Notes: generated by a model not told the origin, from the letters alone. A stretch of DNA of 64,000 bases from Flavobacterium sp. UBA6135 (GCF_002428305.1 NZ_DIVJ01000023.1:1-64000), one strand, 5' to 3'; shown: positions 8,870-18,076, counted from the stretch's first letter. Numbers and translations are program-made.

Positions 8870-8884
8870 AAAAAAATTGCGTTT

Positions 8885-9520
8885 ATGATTCCATTTTCTA
8901 AAGAAACGATCCAAAATCTTTCAAAAATTCCACGTTTGAATTTAATTAACAGCTGCACAGGTTATAAATCGGCCAATTTAATTGTCACTAGAACATTTAA
9001 GGGAATTTCTAATGTAGCCGTATTCAGTAGTGTAACACATTTGGGAAGCGATCCGGCATTGTTAGGTTTTATTCTTCGCCCAACGACTGTTCCTAGAAAC
9101 ACGTACAAAAACATCAAAGACTTGGGATATTTCACGATAAATCACATCACAGAATCGATGATTGTTGATGCTCATCACAGTTCGGCAAGTTATGATGAAA
9201 GTATTTCTGAATTTGACAAAACCAATTTGGAAGAAGAATATTATGATGGAATTTCAATTCCGTTTGTGAAAGGAAGTCCGGTGCAAATTTTATGCAAATA
9301 CCTCAACGAATATGAAATTAAAGAAAACGGTACGATTCATATTATTGCTTCGATTGAACAATTATTCATTAAAGAAAATTTAATTCAAAACGAAAATTGG
9401 TTACGATTAGATTTAGAAAATGTGGTTTCGATTAATGGTTTAGATGCTTATTGCGTTCCAAAGTTGGTTGAACGTTTTGAATATGCTCGACCAAATATCC
9501 CAACCAAATCAATGTTATAA
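8885..9520 (+). CDS. Flavin reductase family protein (photolyase-linked)
   Basis: A 211-residue flavin-reductase-like (FMN-binding split-barrel) protein. The conserved block NVAVFSSVTHLGSDPALLGFILRPTTVPRNTYKNI covers the flavin-binding strand and loop; HITESMIVDAHHSSASYDESISEF follows. I start it at ATG 8885 (MIPFSKETIQ), because relatives begin there and the upstream TTG at 8867 overlaps a promoter element. It is the first gene of a same-strand run with DUF2256 (1 base away) and two cryptochrome/photolyases. From that position I infer that it supplies reduced flavin to them, although its flavin may instead serve another oxidoreduction. Confidence 0.8.
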   Translation: MIPFSKETIQNLSKIPRLNLINSCTGYKSANLIVTRTFKGISNVAVFSSVTHLGSDPALLGFILRPTTVPRNTYKNIKDLGYFTINHITESMIVDAHHSSASYDESISEFDKTNLEEEYYDGISIPFVKGSPVQILCKYLNEYEIKENGTIHIIASIEQLFIKENLIQNENWLRLDLENVVSINGLDAYCVPKLVERFEYARPNIPTKSML

Positions 9521-9521
9521 A

Positions 9522-9671
9522 ATGGCTCACAAAAAAGTAAATCTCCCAGAAAAAATCTGCAAAACGTGTGGACTACCATTTTCTTGGCGAAAAAAATGGG
9601 AGAAGAATTGGGAAGACGTTTTATATTGTAGTGAGAAATGTAGGAGGAATAAAGTTGGGAGTAAGGAGTAG
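9522..9671 (+). CDS. DUF2256 zinc-ribbon protein
   Basis: A 49-residue protein of the DUF2256 family. Four cysteines (C13, C16, C36, C40) form CX2C...CX3C, with the conserved FSWRKKWEKNWEDVLYCSEKCRR core around W22, W26 and W30. DUF2256 genes are repeatedly found beside photolyase/cryptochrome genes in Bacteroidota and marine bacteria, and some are fused to them. No biochemical role is established. ATG 9522 is chosen because it starts one base after the flavin reductase stop and gives exactly the family length. The cysteines suggest metal binding. Confidence 0.88.
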   Translation: MAHKKVNLPEKICKTCGLPFSWRKKWEKNWEDVLYCSEKCRRNKVGSKE

Positions 9672-9675
9672 GGAG

Positions 9676-9715
9676 TTTTCAGTCGCAGTCGCAGTTTTCA
9701 GTTTTCAGTTTTTAA
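9676..9715. repeat. Short tandem repeat CAGTCGCAGTCGCAGTTTTCAG
   Basis: Imperfect units of CAGTCG and CAGTTTT lie in the 64-base gap between DUF2256 and CRY-DASH. They extend the apparent open frame upstream of the real CRY-DASH start but are not coding. Confidence 0.5.
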
Positions 9716-9735
9716 ATACTAATTATCATAAAAAA

Positions 9736-11016
9736 ATGAACAATCTAGTTTGGTTTCGAAATGATTTACGAGTAAACGACAATACTTCTCTCTTCAAAGC
9801 TTGTCAAAAAGAGGGAAAGGTTTTGGCTGTTTATTGTTTTGATCCGCGAGATTTTCAAGAAACGAAATATGGTTTCAAAAAAACTGAAAAATTTAGAGCT
9901 CAATTTTTTTTGGAAACTGTTTTCGAACTTTATCATTCATTAAAAGAAAAAAACATTCCGCTCTTTGTTTTTTATGGGAAACCGGAAGATACAATTCCGA
10001 AATTGATTGAAGAATATTCTATTTCAACTGTATTTCTTCAAAAGGAATGGACAAGTGAGGAGGTCAATATCAATGTCAAACTCAAAAATCAAATTTCAAA
10101 TGTTGAATTTATAGAAACATATGACCAATTTTTGTTTCATCCGGATACTATTCCTTATTTAGATTTTAGAGAAATTCCGGAGGTTTTTACTGTTTTCAGA
10201 AAAAAATGTGAGTCTACTGTTAAAGTAAGACCAAGTGTTTCGATTGAAAAATTGCCTGAATCCAATTGGATTAAGCCAAATTCTTTCAATTTAACTTTGG
10301 AAGTTTTAGGTTTGGAAAGTTTTGAAATTCATCCCAATTCCGCTTTTCCTTTTCATGGTGGCGAATCAAGTGCGATAAAACGATTAGAAAATTACTTTTT
10401 TGAAACAGAAAATTTGTCGTCTTATAAACAAACCCGAAACGGATTAATTGGAGCCGAATACAGTTCGAAACTTTCCGCTTGGTTAGCGAATGGAAGTATT
10501 TCTGCCCGAACCATTTATTGGGAAGTTCAACGATATGAAAAAGAAATTTGCAAAAACGAAGATACTTATTGGTTGATTTTCGAACTGATTTGGCGAGATT
10601 ATTTTAAATACATTTCGCTAAAACATGGAAATAAAATATTCCAACTCGATGGCATTTTGGGTAAAAAATACGATTGGAATTTCCATTCAAAAGCTTTTGA
10701 AGAATGGAAAAACGGCACTACCAAAGAACCTTTTGTGAATGCCAATATGATTGAATTGCAACAAACCGGATTTATGAGTAATCGCGGAAGACAAAATGTG
10801 GCGAGTTTTTGGGCAAAAGAATGGGAACAAGATTGGCGTATCGCCGCAGCTTATTTTGAAAGTATGCTGATTGATTATGATGTACATTCCAATTACGGTA
10901 ACTGGATTTATAATTCCGGCGTTGGAAATGACCCGAGAGATCGAAAATTCAACATCAAACGTCAAGCGGAAATGTATGATGCGAACGGTGACTATCAAAA
11001 ACTATGGTTGAAATGA
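9736..11016 (+). CDS. DASH-family cryptochrome / photolyase
   Basis: A 426-residue cryptochrome DASH. The N-terminal antenna-binding Rossmann domain starts NNLVWFRNDLRVNDN. The C-terminal FAD domain carries TRNGLIGAEYSSKLSAWLANGSISARTIYWEV, MSNRGRQNVASFWAKEWEQDWR and SNYGNWIYNSGVGNDPR, which are CRY-DASH hallmarks. CRY-DASH proteins repair CPD lesions in single-stranded DNA and may have signalling roles. The start is ATG 9736; the longer frame from a GTG at 9568 overlaps DUF2256 and a repeat. Its stop overlaps the next gene in an ATGA arrangement, so translation of the two is probably coupled. Confidence 0.93.
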   Translation: MNNLVWFRNDLRVNDNTSLFKACQKEGKVLAVYCFDPRDFQETKYGFKKTEKFRAQFFLETVFELYHSLKEKNIPLFVFYGKPEDTIPKLIEEYSISTVFLQKEWTSEEVNINVKLKNQISNVEFIETYDQFLFHPDTIPYLDFREIPEVFTVFRKKCESTVKVRPSVSIEKLPESNWIKPNSFNLTLEVLGLESFEIHPNSAFPFHGGESSAIKRLENYFFETENLSSYKQTRNGLIGAEYSSKLSAWLANGSISARTIYWEVQRYEKEICKNEDTYWLIFELIWRDYFKYISLKHGNKIFQLDGILGKKYDWNFHSKAFEEWKNGTTKEPFVNANMIELQQTGFMSNRGRQNVASFWAKEWEQDWRIAAAYFESMLIDYDVHSNYGNWIYNSGVGNDPRDRKFNIKRQAEMYDANGDYQKLWLK

Positions 11017-12545
11017 AAATACTCCGATTACTTCTTGGTGACCAATTAAATCACAACCATTCTTGGTTTCAACAAACCGATGAAAATGTCATTTATCTGA
11101 TGGCGGAAATGCGTCAGGAAACCGATTATGTAAAACATCACATTCAAAAAGTGGTGGCATTCTTTTTGAGTATGCGGAATTTTACTTCGGATTTGAAAAG
11201 TAAGAATCATAAAGTTGTTTATTTTGAGATTGATGATGCAAACAATCCTCAACATTTAGAAGCGTTAATTGAACAAACTATAGAGCAATATTCCATTCAA
11301 AAATTTGAATATCAATTGCTAGATGAATTTCGATTGGATGAACAATTGAAGCAAATTTGCCGAAAACTTACCATTCCAACAGAAGTTTTTGACACAGAAC
11401 ATTTTTACACAACAAGAACTGAATTAGCCGAATTTTTTCAGGGAAAGAAATTATTGTTGATGGAAAATTTCTATCGAATGATGCGAAAAAAGCACGACAT
11501 TTTGATGGTTGGAAATAATCCGATTGGGAATCAATGGAATTTTGATCACGATAATCGAAGAAAGTATAAAGGCGAAGTTCCGATTCCGAATGCAAAAGTA
11601 TTTTCAAAAAATGTGAAAGAAATTCTTCATCAATTGGAAAAAATGGAAGTCAAAACCTTTGGTTCAATTGATGAAGAAAAATTCAACTGGCCTACTACGC
11701 GAGAAGAATGTTTGGAACAATTGGATTATTTCTGTCACCATTTACTAAAACATTTTGGCGATTATGAAGATGCTATGCACACGGAAGAAAAATTTTTGTT
11801 TCATTCCAGATTGTCGTTTGCGATGAATACGAAAATGCTTTCACCGAAGGAGGTGATTGAACAGGTTGTACATTATTATCATCAAAACGAAGATGAAATA
11901 ACGCTTTCGCAAGTAGAAGGATTTGTGCGACAAATTTTGGGTTGGCGGGAATATGTTCGTGGCATTTATTGGAAAGAAATGCCCAATTATTCCAAGATGA
12001 ATTCCTTAGAAAATTACAATCAATTACCTTCTTTTTATTGGACTGGAAATACGAAAATGAATTGTATGAAGCATTCCATTTCTCAAAGTTTGGAGGAAGC
12101 GTATGCTCATCACATTCAGCGTTTAATGATTATTGGCAACTTTTCATTGCTCACGCAAACTCACCCAGATAAAGTCGATGCCTGGTATTTAGGTGTTTAT
12201 ATCGATGCGATTGAATGGGTGGAAATGCCCAATACACGAGGCATGAGTCAATATGCCGATGGTGGAATTTTAGCCACCAAACCCTATGTTTGCTCAGGAA
12301 GTTACATAAACAAAATGAGTAATTACTGTGGAAGTTGTCACTATAATGTAAAAGAGAAACTTGGCGGAAAAGCGTGTCCGTTCAACAGCTTGTATTGGAA
12401 TTTTTTGGATGATAAAAAAGAGCATTTCAAAAACAACCAACGCATGGCGATGATGTTGAATTTATTGAATAAGATCCCGGCGGAGGAGTTGTATCAGATT
12501 AAAATGAAGGCGAAGGAGATTATGGAGGGTTTGGATACTGTTTAG
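11013..12545 (+). CDS. Fe-S bacterial cryptochrome/(6-4) photolyase (FeS-BCP, PhrB-like)
   Basis: A 510-residue member of the FeS-BCP photolyase group, whose Agrobacterium member PhrB repairs (6-4) photoproducts and carries a [4Fe-4S] cluster. The four cluster cysteines are C351, C439, C442 and C455 (MNC, then NYCGSCHYN and KACPFN), in spacing equal to PhrB, displaced by one. The FAD region is seen at RQILGWREYVRGIYW and WVEMPNTRGMSQYADGG. ATG 11013 is preferred over ATG 11004 because it forms an ATGA overlap with CRY-DASH and begins the typical MKILRLLLGDQL. The cassette therefore pairs a CPD-type and a (6-4)-type enzyme. Confidence 0.93.
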   Translation: MKILRLLLGDQLNHNHSWFQQTDENVIYLMAEMRQETDYVKHHIQKVVAFFLSMRNFTSDLKSKNHKVVYFEIDDANNPQHLEALIEQTIEQYSIQKFEYQLLDEFRLDEQLKQICRKLTIPTEVFDTEHFYTTRTELAEFFQGKKLLLMENFYRMMRKKHDILMVGNNPIGNQWNFDHDNRRKYKGEVPIPNAKVFSKNVKEILHQLEKMEVKTFGSIDEEKFNWPTTREECLEQLDYFCHHLLKHFGDYEDAMHTEEKFLFHSRLSFAMNTKMLSPKEVIEQVVHYYHQNEDEITLSQVEGFVRQILGWREYVRGIYWKEMPNYSKMNSLENYNQLPSFYWTGNTKMNCMKHSISQSLEEAYAHHIQRLMIIGNFSLLTQTHPDKVDAWYLGVYIDAIEWVEMPNTRGMSQYADGGILATKPYVCSGSYINKMSNYCGSCHYNVKEKLGGKACPFNSLYWNFLDDKKEHFKNNQRMAMMLNLLNKIPAEELYQIKMKAKEIMEGLDTV

Positions 12546-12547
12546 AA

Positions 12548-13108
12548 CTATTTCTTTAGAATTATTTCAGTTGTGAATTCGGCCAATTTATCTCCTAAAG
12601 ATTTAGTCCAAATATCAATTAGATTTATTTTGCTTTTTTTCAAACTAAGATTTATCCTTGTTCCAATGTTTAATTTATCAAATTTAATCCGTTTAGTTTC
12701 TATTTCATCAATAGAATTAAAAGATAAACTTAAACCTTTTTGTTTTAAAATATCCTTTCTCAAATAATCAATTGGTGTTATTGTTACTAACTCTTTTTCA
12801 ATATCAATTCGAATATTATTGTTCGTTTTAATTCGGTTAGCTCTTGTCTTTAATATGATAATTATCCAAACCAATGAAACTCCAAAACAAAATACCCTAA
12901 AAGAAAAATCAAGATTGAATTTGTAAAGTACGATAAACACAATTAATGGCATTAAAAAAAGTAAAATCAAATCCCCTACAAAATCCACTTTTTTAATCTT
13001 TCTTGAATTGAAAATCATCTCCTTTTCATCCAATAATATTTCAGGATCTCTTAAAGTATTCTTTTCTTCATTATAATGTTTTAAGAATTTTTCTTGTTTA
13101 TAAGTCAT
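12548..13108 (-). CDS. Hypothetical membrane protein
   Basis: A 186-residue protein I do not recognise. Two adjacent hydrophobic segments lie near residues 45-65 and 70-88 (DLILLFLMPLIVFIVLYKF and RVFCFGVSLVWIIIILK). A soluble C-terminal part of about 95 residues, rich in lysine and isoleucine, follows; it resembles the PH-like or bPH2 cytoplasmic domains seen in small membrane proteins, but only loosely. It converges with the photolyase gene, ending 2 bases beyond it, and stands alone upstream of the acylase gene. No function is proposed. Confidence 0.6.
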   Translation of the reverse strand: MTYKQEKFLKHYNEEKNTLRDPEILLDEKEMIFNSRKIKKVDFVGDLILLFLMPLIVFIVLYKFNLDFSFRVFCFGVSLVWIIIILKTRANRIKTNNNIRIDIEKELVTITPIDYLRKDILKQKGLSLSFNSIDEIETKRIKFDKLNIGTRINLSLKKSKINLIDIWTKSLGDKLAEFTTEIILKK

Positions 13109-13153
13109 TTCAAACTGTTCAAATTTTTATATTAAATTTTGTTTAAACTGAAA

Positions 13154-15544
13154 TTACTGCACCTTCGGTTTAAACACCAACTTCCTTGCACTCGCCTCAA
13201 TCTCCTTTTTATTCATTTTCATTTTTCGGAATTTGCCTTCGTTATACATTTGAGCTTGGTCTTTGTAATGTTCACTCAACGGATTTCCCGATTGTCCGGT
13301 AGGAAGAATGCTCACGCTGTTTTCAATATCTGAAAAGTCGATGATTCTTCGGGTGGAAGGACCGGCTTTTACTTGATGATTTCCGGCTTCAGTGAATGTA
13401 AACATCAAATTATTGATGACTTCATTGGAACCATTAATTTCAAAGGGACCCACATTGAAATAACTTCGTAAAGCGGCTACTTCGCCAAGCGGATGTTTGT
13501 GTTCTACTGTATGCACTTTATTCCACGTCCATCCCGAAACTTGATTACCCAATTTTTTTTCTAAATGCGAAATGGTTTGTTGGAAAGAACGCGTCAAAAT
13601 ATCCTTTCGTGTTTCTATAATATCCGATGTAGTTTTGTCGTCCCACCAAGGTGAAGTTTCATTCGTAATTTGAAAGGCAATCATTTGCTTCATGATATGG
13701 GTGTTCAATAAAATTGCAAAACGGTCTTTTCCTAATTCGTCTTCAAAGGTGTTTTGGAGATAATGATATAGAAATTGGTTGTAAATGGTTGGAGCAATTG
13801 CTGTTAGTCCATTACTTCCATTCCATTTTTGAAGTGCTACAATAGCGGCTTTTTCAGTTTCCGTCAACTTATTTTGTGCCATTCCATTTAAAATACTTTG
13901 TACGATTGAGGGTGCAACCGATGATTGATCATCATTAATCATGTTCATAAAATCTTCTTTCGTCCAATCGTTTTTGGGTTCTAACAATTGAACGATTCGT
14001 TTCGCACGATCTTCAGGCAGGTAATAACCCGGATATAAATAATCATCGATGGGTTCTACTTGATTGTTGGCGGAATAAACATAATTCCAAGTAGGATTGA
14101 TGGCATACGGATTTTCAGAAAACTCATAATACTCTTTTTGTTCATCTTCACCGTTTGCACCATTTAAAATAAAATTCGGATTGACATTTTCAGGCATTTT
14201 ATATAATTTCCCTGAAGTTATCCAAGCAATATTTCCTTTTGCATCGCCATACATAATATTTAATCCGGGAGCGGTAATCAATTCGATACTTTGATGAAAA
14301 TCTTCTACATTTTTTGCGTGACAAAGTGAATATACGGCATCTAAAATTTGATTTTTATGTTGTAAATACGTCCACCACATCGAAATGGGTTTGTCTTCTT
14401 TCAAACCATCAACCAAACCATTTAGTAACGGGCCGTGATGACTTTTTTTTACTTTTAAAACCACATCCGAACTGTCTTTTACTTTGATGGTTTTTTCAGT
14501 AATTTGATAATTTTTAAATCCTTCCGGAGTTTGGTATTGGTTTTCATTTTCGGGATTATTGGTTTCTAAAAACAAATCCATATCATCATTTTCAAACATC
14601 GTTAAACCATAAGCATACTCGCGATTATGACCCAAAAGGGGAAACGGAGTTCCGGCCAAATAATAACCATACATTTCATAATCGGGTGTAACGATATGGG
14701 CTTCATACCAAGTGGCAGGTTGCGAAAAACCAATGTGCGGATCATTGGCAAACAACACTTTTCCACTCATGGTTTTTTGAGGACCAACGACCCAACTGTT
14801 ACTTCCAATGAAAGGTGGAACAGGAGAATTTTCCAATAACGAAGCAACCGATTTTGAGATTTCTGAATACGCTTCTGATTTTCCTTTAAAGCTTTTTAGT
14901 TTAGTATGAGCCAAAGAGCCGTCGATACCAAAATCTTTGAGATAATCCATTCCCAATTCATCACGAATATCGGTTATTAATGGATCTGACTTTTGAGCCA
15001 TCGCAAAACTGAATGCCATATACCCAAAAATATTATACACATCTTTGATGTTGAATTTTTCTTTTGGAACGCCTACTAATTGAAATTCTATTGGTGTTGG
15101 ACCTTCTTCCAAAAATTGATTAATTCCATCCAAATAGGCCAACGTTAACTGGTAACTTTCACTGTTTTTGTCCAATTGAGCAATTGCTTTTTCTGAATCT
15201 TCATCCATCCCTAAACCAGCAAAAAACTTGTCGTTTTTAAGCATCACCGATCCAAAAAGTTCAGATAATCTTCCCGGTGCAATTCTTCGCATCAGTTCCA
15301 TTTGCCACAATCGATCTTGAGCGTGGACATAACCCAAAGTGGTCATTGCATCTTTTTGTGAATCAGCATAAATGTGTGGAATTCCGTAATCGTCAAAATA
15401 AACGGTGGTTTCTTTTTTGATGGATTTCAATGCGACTTCGCCATCGTATTTTGGTTTTAAAAAATAGCCATAACCTACAACAGCAATAGCTAAAATGACA
15501 AAAAGTATAAAAATAAGTACAACAATTTTTTTCAGTTTTCGCAT
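13154..15544 (-). CDS. Penicillin acylase family protein (Ntn hydrolase)
   Basis: A 796-residue S45-family precursor. One N-terminal membrane segment (residues 7-28) should anchor or export it to the periplasm. The autocatalytic serine is in PFIGSNSWVV near residue 248, the start of the beta subunit; GPQKTMSGKVLFANDPHIG follows. The alpha subunit lies before it, with the DYGIPHIYADSQKDAMTTLGYVHAQDRLWQMEL block. Substrates in this family include beta-lactam side chains, acyl-homoserine lactones and cyclic lipopeptides, so the specificity is open. It has no obvious operon partners. Confidence 0.88.
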   Translation of the reverse strand: MRKLKKIVVLIFILFVILAIAVVGYGYFLKPKYDGEVALKSIKKETTVYFDDYGIPHIYADSQKDAMTTLGYVHAQDRLWQMELMRRIAPGRLSELFGSVMLKNDKFFAGLGMDEDSEKAIAQLDKNSESYQLTLAYLDGINQFLEEGPTPIEFQLVGVPKEKFNIKDVYNIFGYMAFSFAMAQKSDPLITDIRDELGMDYLKDFGIDGSLAHTKLKSFKGKSEAYSEISKSVASLLENSPVPPFIGSNSWVVGPQKTMSGKVLFANDPHIGFSQPATWYEAHIVTPDYEMYGYYLAGTPFPLLGHNREYAYGLTMFENDDMDLFLETNNPENENQYQTPEGFKNYQITEKTIKVKDSSDVVLKVKKSHHGPLLNGLVDGLKEDKPISMWWTYLQHKNQILDAVYSLCHAKNVEDFHQSIELITAPGLNIMYGDAKGNIAWITSGKLYKMPENVNPNFILNGANGEDEQKEYYEFSENPYAINPTWNYVYSANNQVEPIDDYLYPGYYLPEDRAKRIVQLLEPKNDWTKEDFMNMINDDQSSVAPSIVQSILNGMAQNKLTETEKAAIVALQKWNGSNGLTAIAPTIYNQFLYHYLQNTFEDELGKDRFAILLNTHIMKQMIAFQITNETSPWWDDKTTSDIIETRKDILTRSFQQTISHLEKKLGNQVSGWTWNKVHTVEHKHPLGEVAALRSYFNVGPFEINGSNEVINNLMFTFTEAGNHQVKAGPSTRRIIDFSDIENSVSILPTGQSGNPLSEHYKDQAQMYNEGKFRKMKMNKKEIEASARKLVFKPKVQ

Positions 15545-15570
15545 GAAAATTAATTTTTGATTTAAAGATA

Positions 15571-15640
15571 TAAAAAACCATTAAGAAATTAAGAAACATA
15601 AGCTTGGAGGACTTAATTCCTAACTACCTTAATGGTTTAA
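15571..15640 (-). terminator. Possible terminator hairpin with a long loop
   Basis: The 11-base arms AAACCATTAAG (15575-15585) and CTTAATGGTTT (15628-15638) are perfectly complementary but enclose about 42 bases. It follows the arginase-family gene on the minus strand. The large loop makes termination uncertain. Confidence 0.4.
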
Positions 15641-15655
15641 ATTTTATATTTGAAA

Positions 15656-16744
15656 TTAACTTCTTGGGAAATTAATCCTATTCCCCACATTCATTTTATT
15701 ATTTTTAGCTAAAACACCACACATGTGAAATAACATTCTGGCACCAACATTACCATCCCAGTCGTCATTTTCTCCGGGGGCGACTTCTACTAAATCGAAT
15801 CCGATGATTTCTTTATCGGTTTCTGCCAAACGACTTAATAAATAAGCTGCTTGTTCAAATGAAAATCCGCCCGGAACCGGAGTTCCCGTATTTGGGCAGT
15901 ACCATGGTAAAAGTCCGTCAATATCAAAACTGATGCACACTTTTTGTGGCAAAGCGTCAATAATTTGATCACATTGTTGCCGCCAAGTTTTACCTTCAAA
16001 TGTTTCTCTTTTCAAATCAGAATCAGTGTGAATGACAACTCTTCCGTTTTCTTTTTTCACCACCTCAACTTCTTGTTCGCAGAAATCACGAATACCTACT
16101 TGTACAATTTTTGAAATATGTGGAATTTGTAGAGCATTATACATGATAGAAGCATGCGAATACGTGAAACCTTCGTAAGCAATTCGCAAATCCATATGAG
16201 CATCTAAATGAAGAATACCGAAATTGTCGTGTTTCTCTGCTAAAGCTTGATAATATCCCAGGGGCGTGCTATGATCTCCACCTAAAAGCACCACTTTTTT
16301 ACCTTGATTTAACCAATGCAATGTTTTTTCGCGAACGGCTTCCACCATATCGGAACAAGCGTAATTGATTTTATCTAAACTTTTACGTAAAGCCGGATGA
16401 TTATCTAAAACAGCTCCACTTTCTAAAGCTTCAATAATTGGGGCTGCTTGTTTTTTATATTTTTTTGAATTCTTTTTTATTCCTTTTGGTGATTCGTCTA
16501 AAAAGATTCCTAATTTCCATAAATCTGGGAATTCTTGGTGATTTAAATCTACTTGAAAAGAAGCTTCTAAAATGGCTTCAGGACCTTTTGATGCACCGGA
16601 ACCATAACTTACGGTTACTTCCCACGGCACAGGAATCACGATTATTTCACTGTCTTCAATAGAAAAAGGTAAGCCAAAAATGGTTGCGTCTGCCAAACCG
16701 GGTTGGCTGGGGTCGAAGGATTGGAGTATTTCTTGTTTAGTCAT
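15656..16744 (-). CDS. Arginase/agmatinase family hydrolase
   Basis: A 362-residue ureohydrolase-fold protein. Manganese-site motifs are GGDHS near residue 155, DAHMD near 180 and SFDIDG near 272, followed by TGTPVPGG. The third motif reads SFDIDGLLP where arginases have SxDxDxxDP; the metal-binding aspartates are present and only the later DP aspartate is changed. A roughly 40-residue insertion (KGIKKNSKKYKKQAAP) near the N-terminus is typical of a Bacteroidota subgroup. It is 39 bases downstream of kynU, so an amidinohydrolase or N-formylkynurenine-related role is conceivable, but the substrate is unknown. Confidence 0.8.
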   Translation of the reverse strand: MTKQEILQSFDPSQPGLADATIFGLPFSIEDSEIIVIPVPWEVTVSYGSGASKGPEAILEASFQVDLNHQEFPDLWKLGIFLDESPKGIKKNSKKYKKQAAPIIEALESGAVLDNHPALRKSLDKINYACSDMVEAVREKTLHWLNQGKKVVLLGGDHSTPLGYYQALAEKHDNFGILHLDAHMDLRIAYEGFTYSHASIMYNALQIPHISKIVQVGIRDFCEQEVEVVKKENGRVVIHTDSDLKRETFEGKTWRQQCDQIIDALPQKVCISFDIDGLLPWYCPNTGTPVPGGFSFEQAAYLLSRLAETDKEIIGFDLVEVAPGENDDWDGNVGARMLFHMCGVLAKNNKMNVGNRINFPRS

Positions 16745-16753
16745 TTTTATTTA

Positions 16754-16793
16754 AAGGTACTAAGGTTCTGAGGTACTAAGGTGCTAAGGTTTT
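16754..16793. repeat. CTAAGG/CTGAGG heptad satellite, copy 2
   Basis: Imperfect units GGTACTAAGGTTCTGAGG tandemly repeated. The repeat extends into kynU and supplies its TAG stop codon (complement of CTA at 16784-16786). Confidence 0.6.
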
Positions 16794-18076
16794 GATATAC
16801 CTTTCTTCAAGATTTGTCCGAATTCGTACATGTCTTCAAAAGAGCAGTAGAATGGTGCTGGAGCTAAACGGATTACGTTTGGTTCACGCCAGTCGGTGAT
16901 AACTCCGTTCTTCATAAGGTAATCGAACAAACTTCTTCCTTGTCCGTGTAAATAAACAGAAAGTTGGCAAGCTCTTTCTTCTTGGTTTTGAGGTGTTATG
17001 ATTTCAAATTTGGTGCCGTCAATCTCCTTATCGATTTCATGAAGGATGAATTCAAGATAAGCGGTTAAAAGGTTTCTTTTTTTGATTAATTTAGTCATTC
17101 CTACTTCGGCAAACATTTCTACAGAAGCCAAATAAGGTGATAATGATAAAATGGGTAAATTACTGATCTGCCAACCATCTGCACCATAAACAGGTTCAAA
17201 ATTAGGTTCCATTTTGAAACGTCTTTCTTTGTTGTGACCCCACCACCCGGCAAATCGAGGAAGTTCAAAATCGCCGTGGTGTTTTTCGTGAATAAAGCAA
17301 CCCGAAGCATTTCCTGGCCCTGAATTCATATATTTGTAACTGCACCAACAAGCGAAATCAACATTCCAATCATGCAATTGAAGATCGATATTTCCAGCGG
17401 CGTGAGCTAAATCCCAACCTACAAAAGCACCTGTTTTTTGAGCTGCTGCGGTTATGGTTTTAATGTCAAATACCTGTCCTGTATAATAATTTACGCCACC
17501 AATTAACACTAATGCTAATTCGTCGCCTACTTCTTCAATTTTGGCTAAAATATCTTCGTGACGGATGTTGTGTTCCCCTTCTCTACGTTTGATTTCGATG
17601 ATGGCATCACTTGGGTTGATTCCAAGGTGTCGGGAATGAAATTTCACCTGACTTTGAAACATATATTGATCAGAGGGAAAGGCTTTTTCTTCGCAAATGA
17701 TTTTATATTTTTTTTCAGTGGGTTGATAGAACGAAACCATCATTAAGTGAAGATTGACGGTAAGCGTGTTCATCACTGTAATTTCAGATGGTTTTGCTCC
17801 AACGATTTCACTTAACGGAACGGCAAAACGTTCGTGATAATCCCACCAAGGTTTGTCTGCATAAAAATGACCTTCTACAGCGAGTCTTGCCCAGTCACTC
17901 ATCACTTCATCAACATAGGCTTTGGTACGTTTTGGCTGTAATCCGAGTGAATTTCCCGTGAAATAAATTACATTTTTGCCATTTATACTTGGAAAAAGAA
18001 ATTCGTCACGGTACTTAAAAAGTTCGTCTTGTGCATCTAATTGTTGTGCAAATTCTCGTGTATTTTGAAATTCCAT
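16784..18076 (-). CDS. kynU: Kynureninase
   Basis: A 430-residue PLP enzyme cleaving kynurenine or 3-hydroxykynurenine to anthranilate or 3-hydroxyanthranilate plus alanine. The PLP lysine lies in CWCSYKYMNSGPGNASGCF near residue 250. FTGNSLGLQPK at the N-terminus and DLAHAAGN (the aspartate that pairs with PLP nitrogen) near 222 are diagnostic. Length matches the family. The last codons and stop are within a satellite repeat, suggesting the 3' end was rewritten by the repeat. It pairs functionally with kmo at 7391-8734, separated by the light-repair and acylase genes. Confidence 0.93.
   Translation of the reverse strand: MEFQNTREFAQQLDAQDELFKYRDEFLFPSINGKNVIYFTGNSLGLQPKRTKAYVDEVMSDWARLAVEGHFYADKPWWDYHERFAVPLSEIVGAKPSEITVMNTLTVNLHLMMVSFYQPTEKKYKIICEEKAFPSDQYMFQSQVKFHSRHLGINPSDAIIEIKRREGEHNIRHEDILAKIEEVGDELALVLIGGVNYYTGQVFDIKTITAAAQKTGAFVGWDLAHAAGNIDLQLHDWNVDFACWCSYKYMNSGPGNASGCFIHEKHHGDFELPRFAGWWGHNKERRFKMEPNFEPVYGADGWQISNLPILSLSPYLASVEMFAEVGMTKLIKKRNLLTAYLEFILHEIDKEIDGTKFEIITPQNQEERACQLSVYLHGQGRSLFDYLMKNGVITDWREPNVIRLAPAPFYCSFEDMYEFGQILKKGISKP

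Noticed and set aside
8867..8884. TTG start six codons earlier for flavin reductase
   Set aside because: The TTG is part of a TATCTTTG promoter element, and homologues begin at the ATG at 8885.
9568..9735. Upstream extension of CRY-DASH from a GTG at 9568
   Set aside because: It overlaps DUF2256 out of frame and passes through a satellite; ATG 9736 gives the family start.
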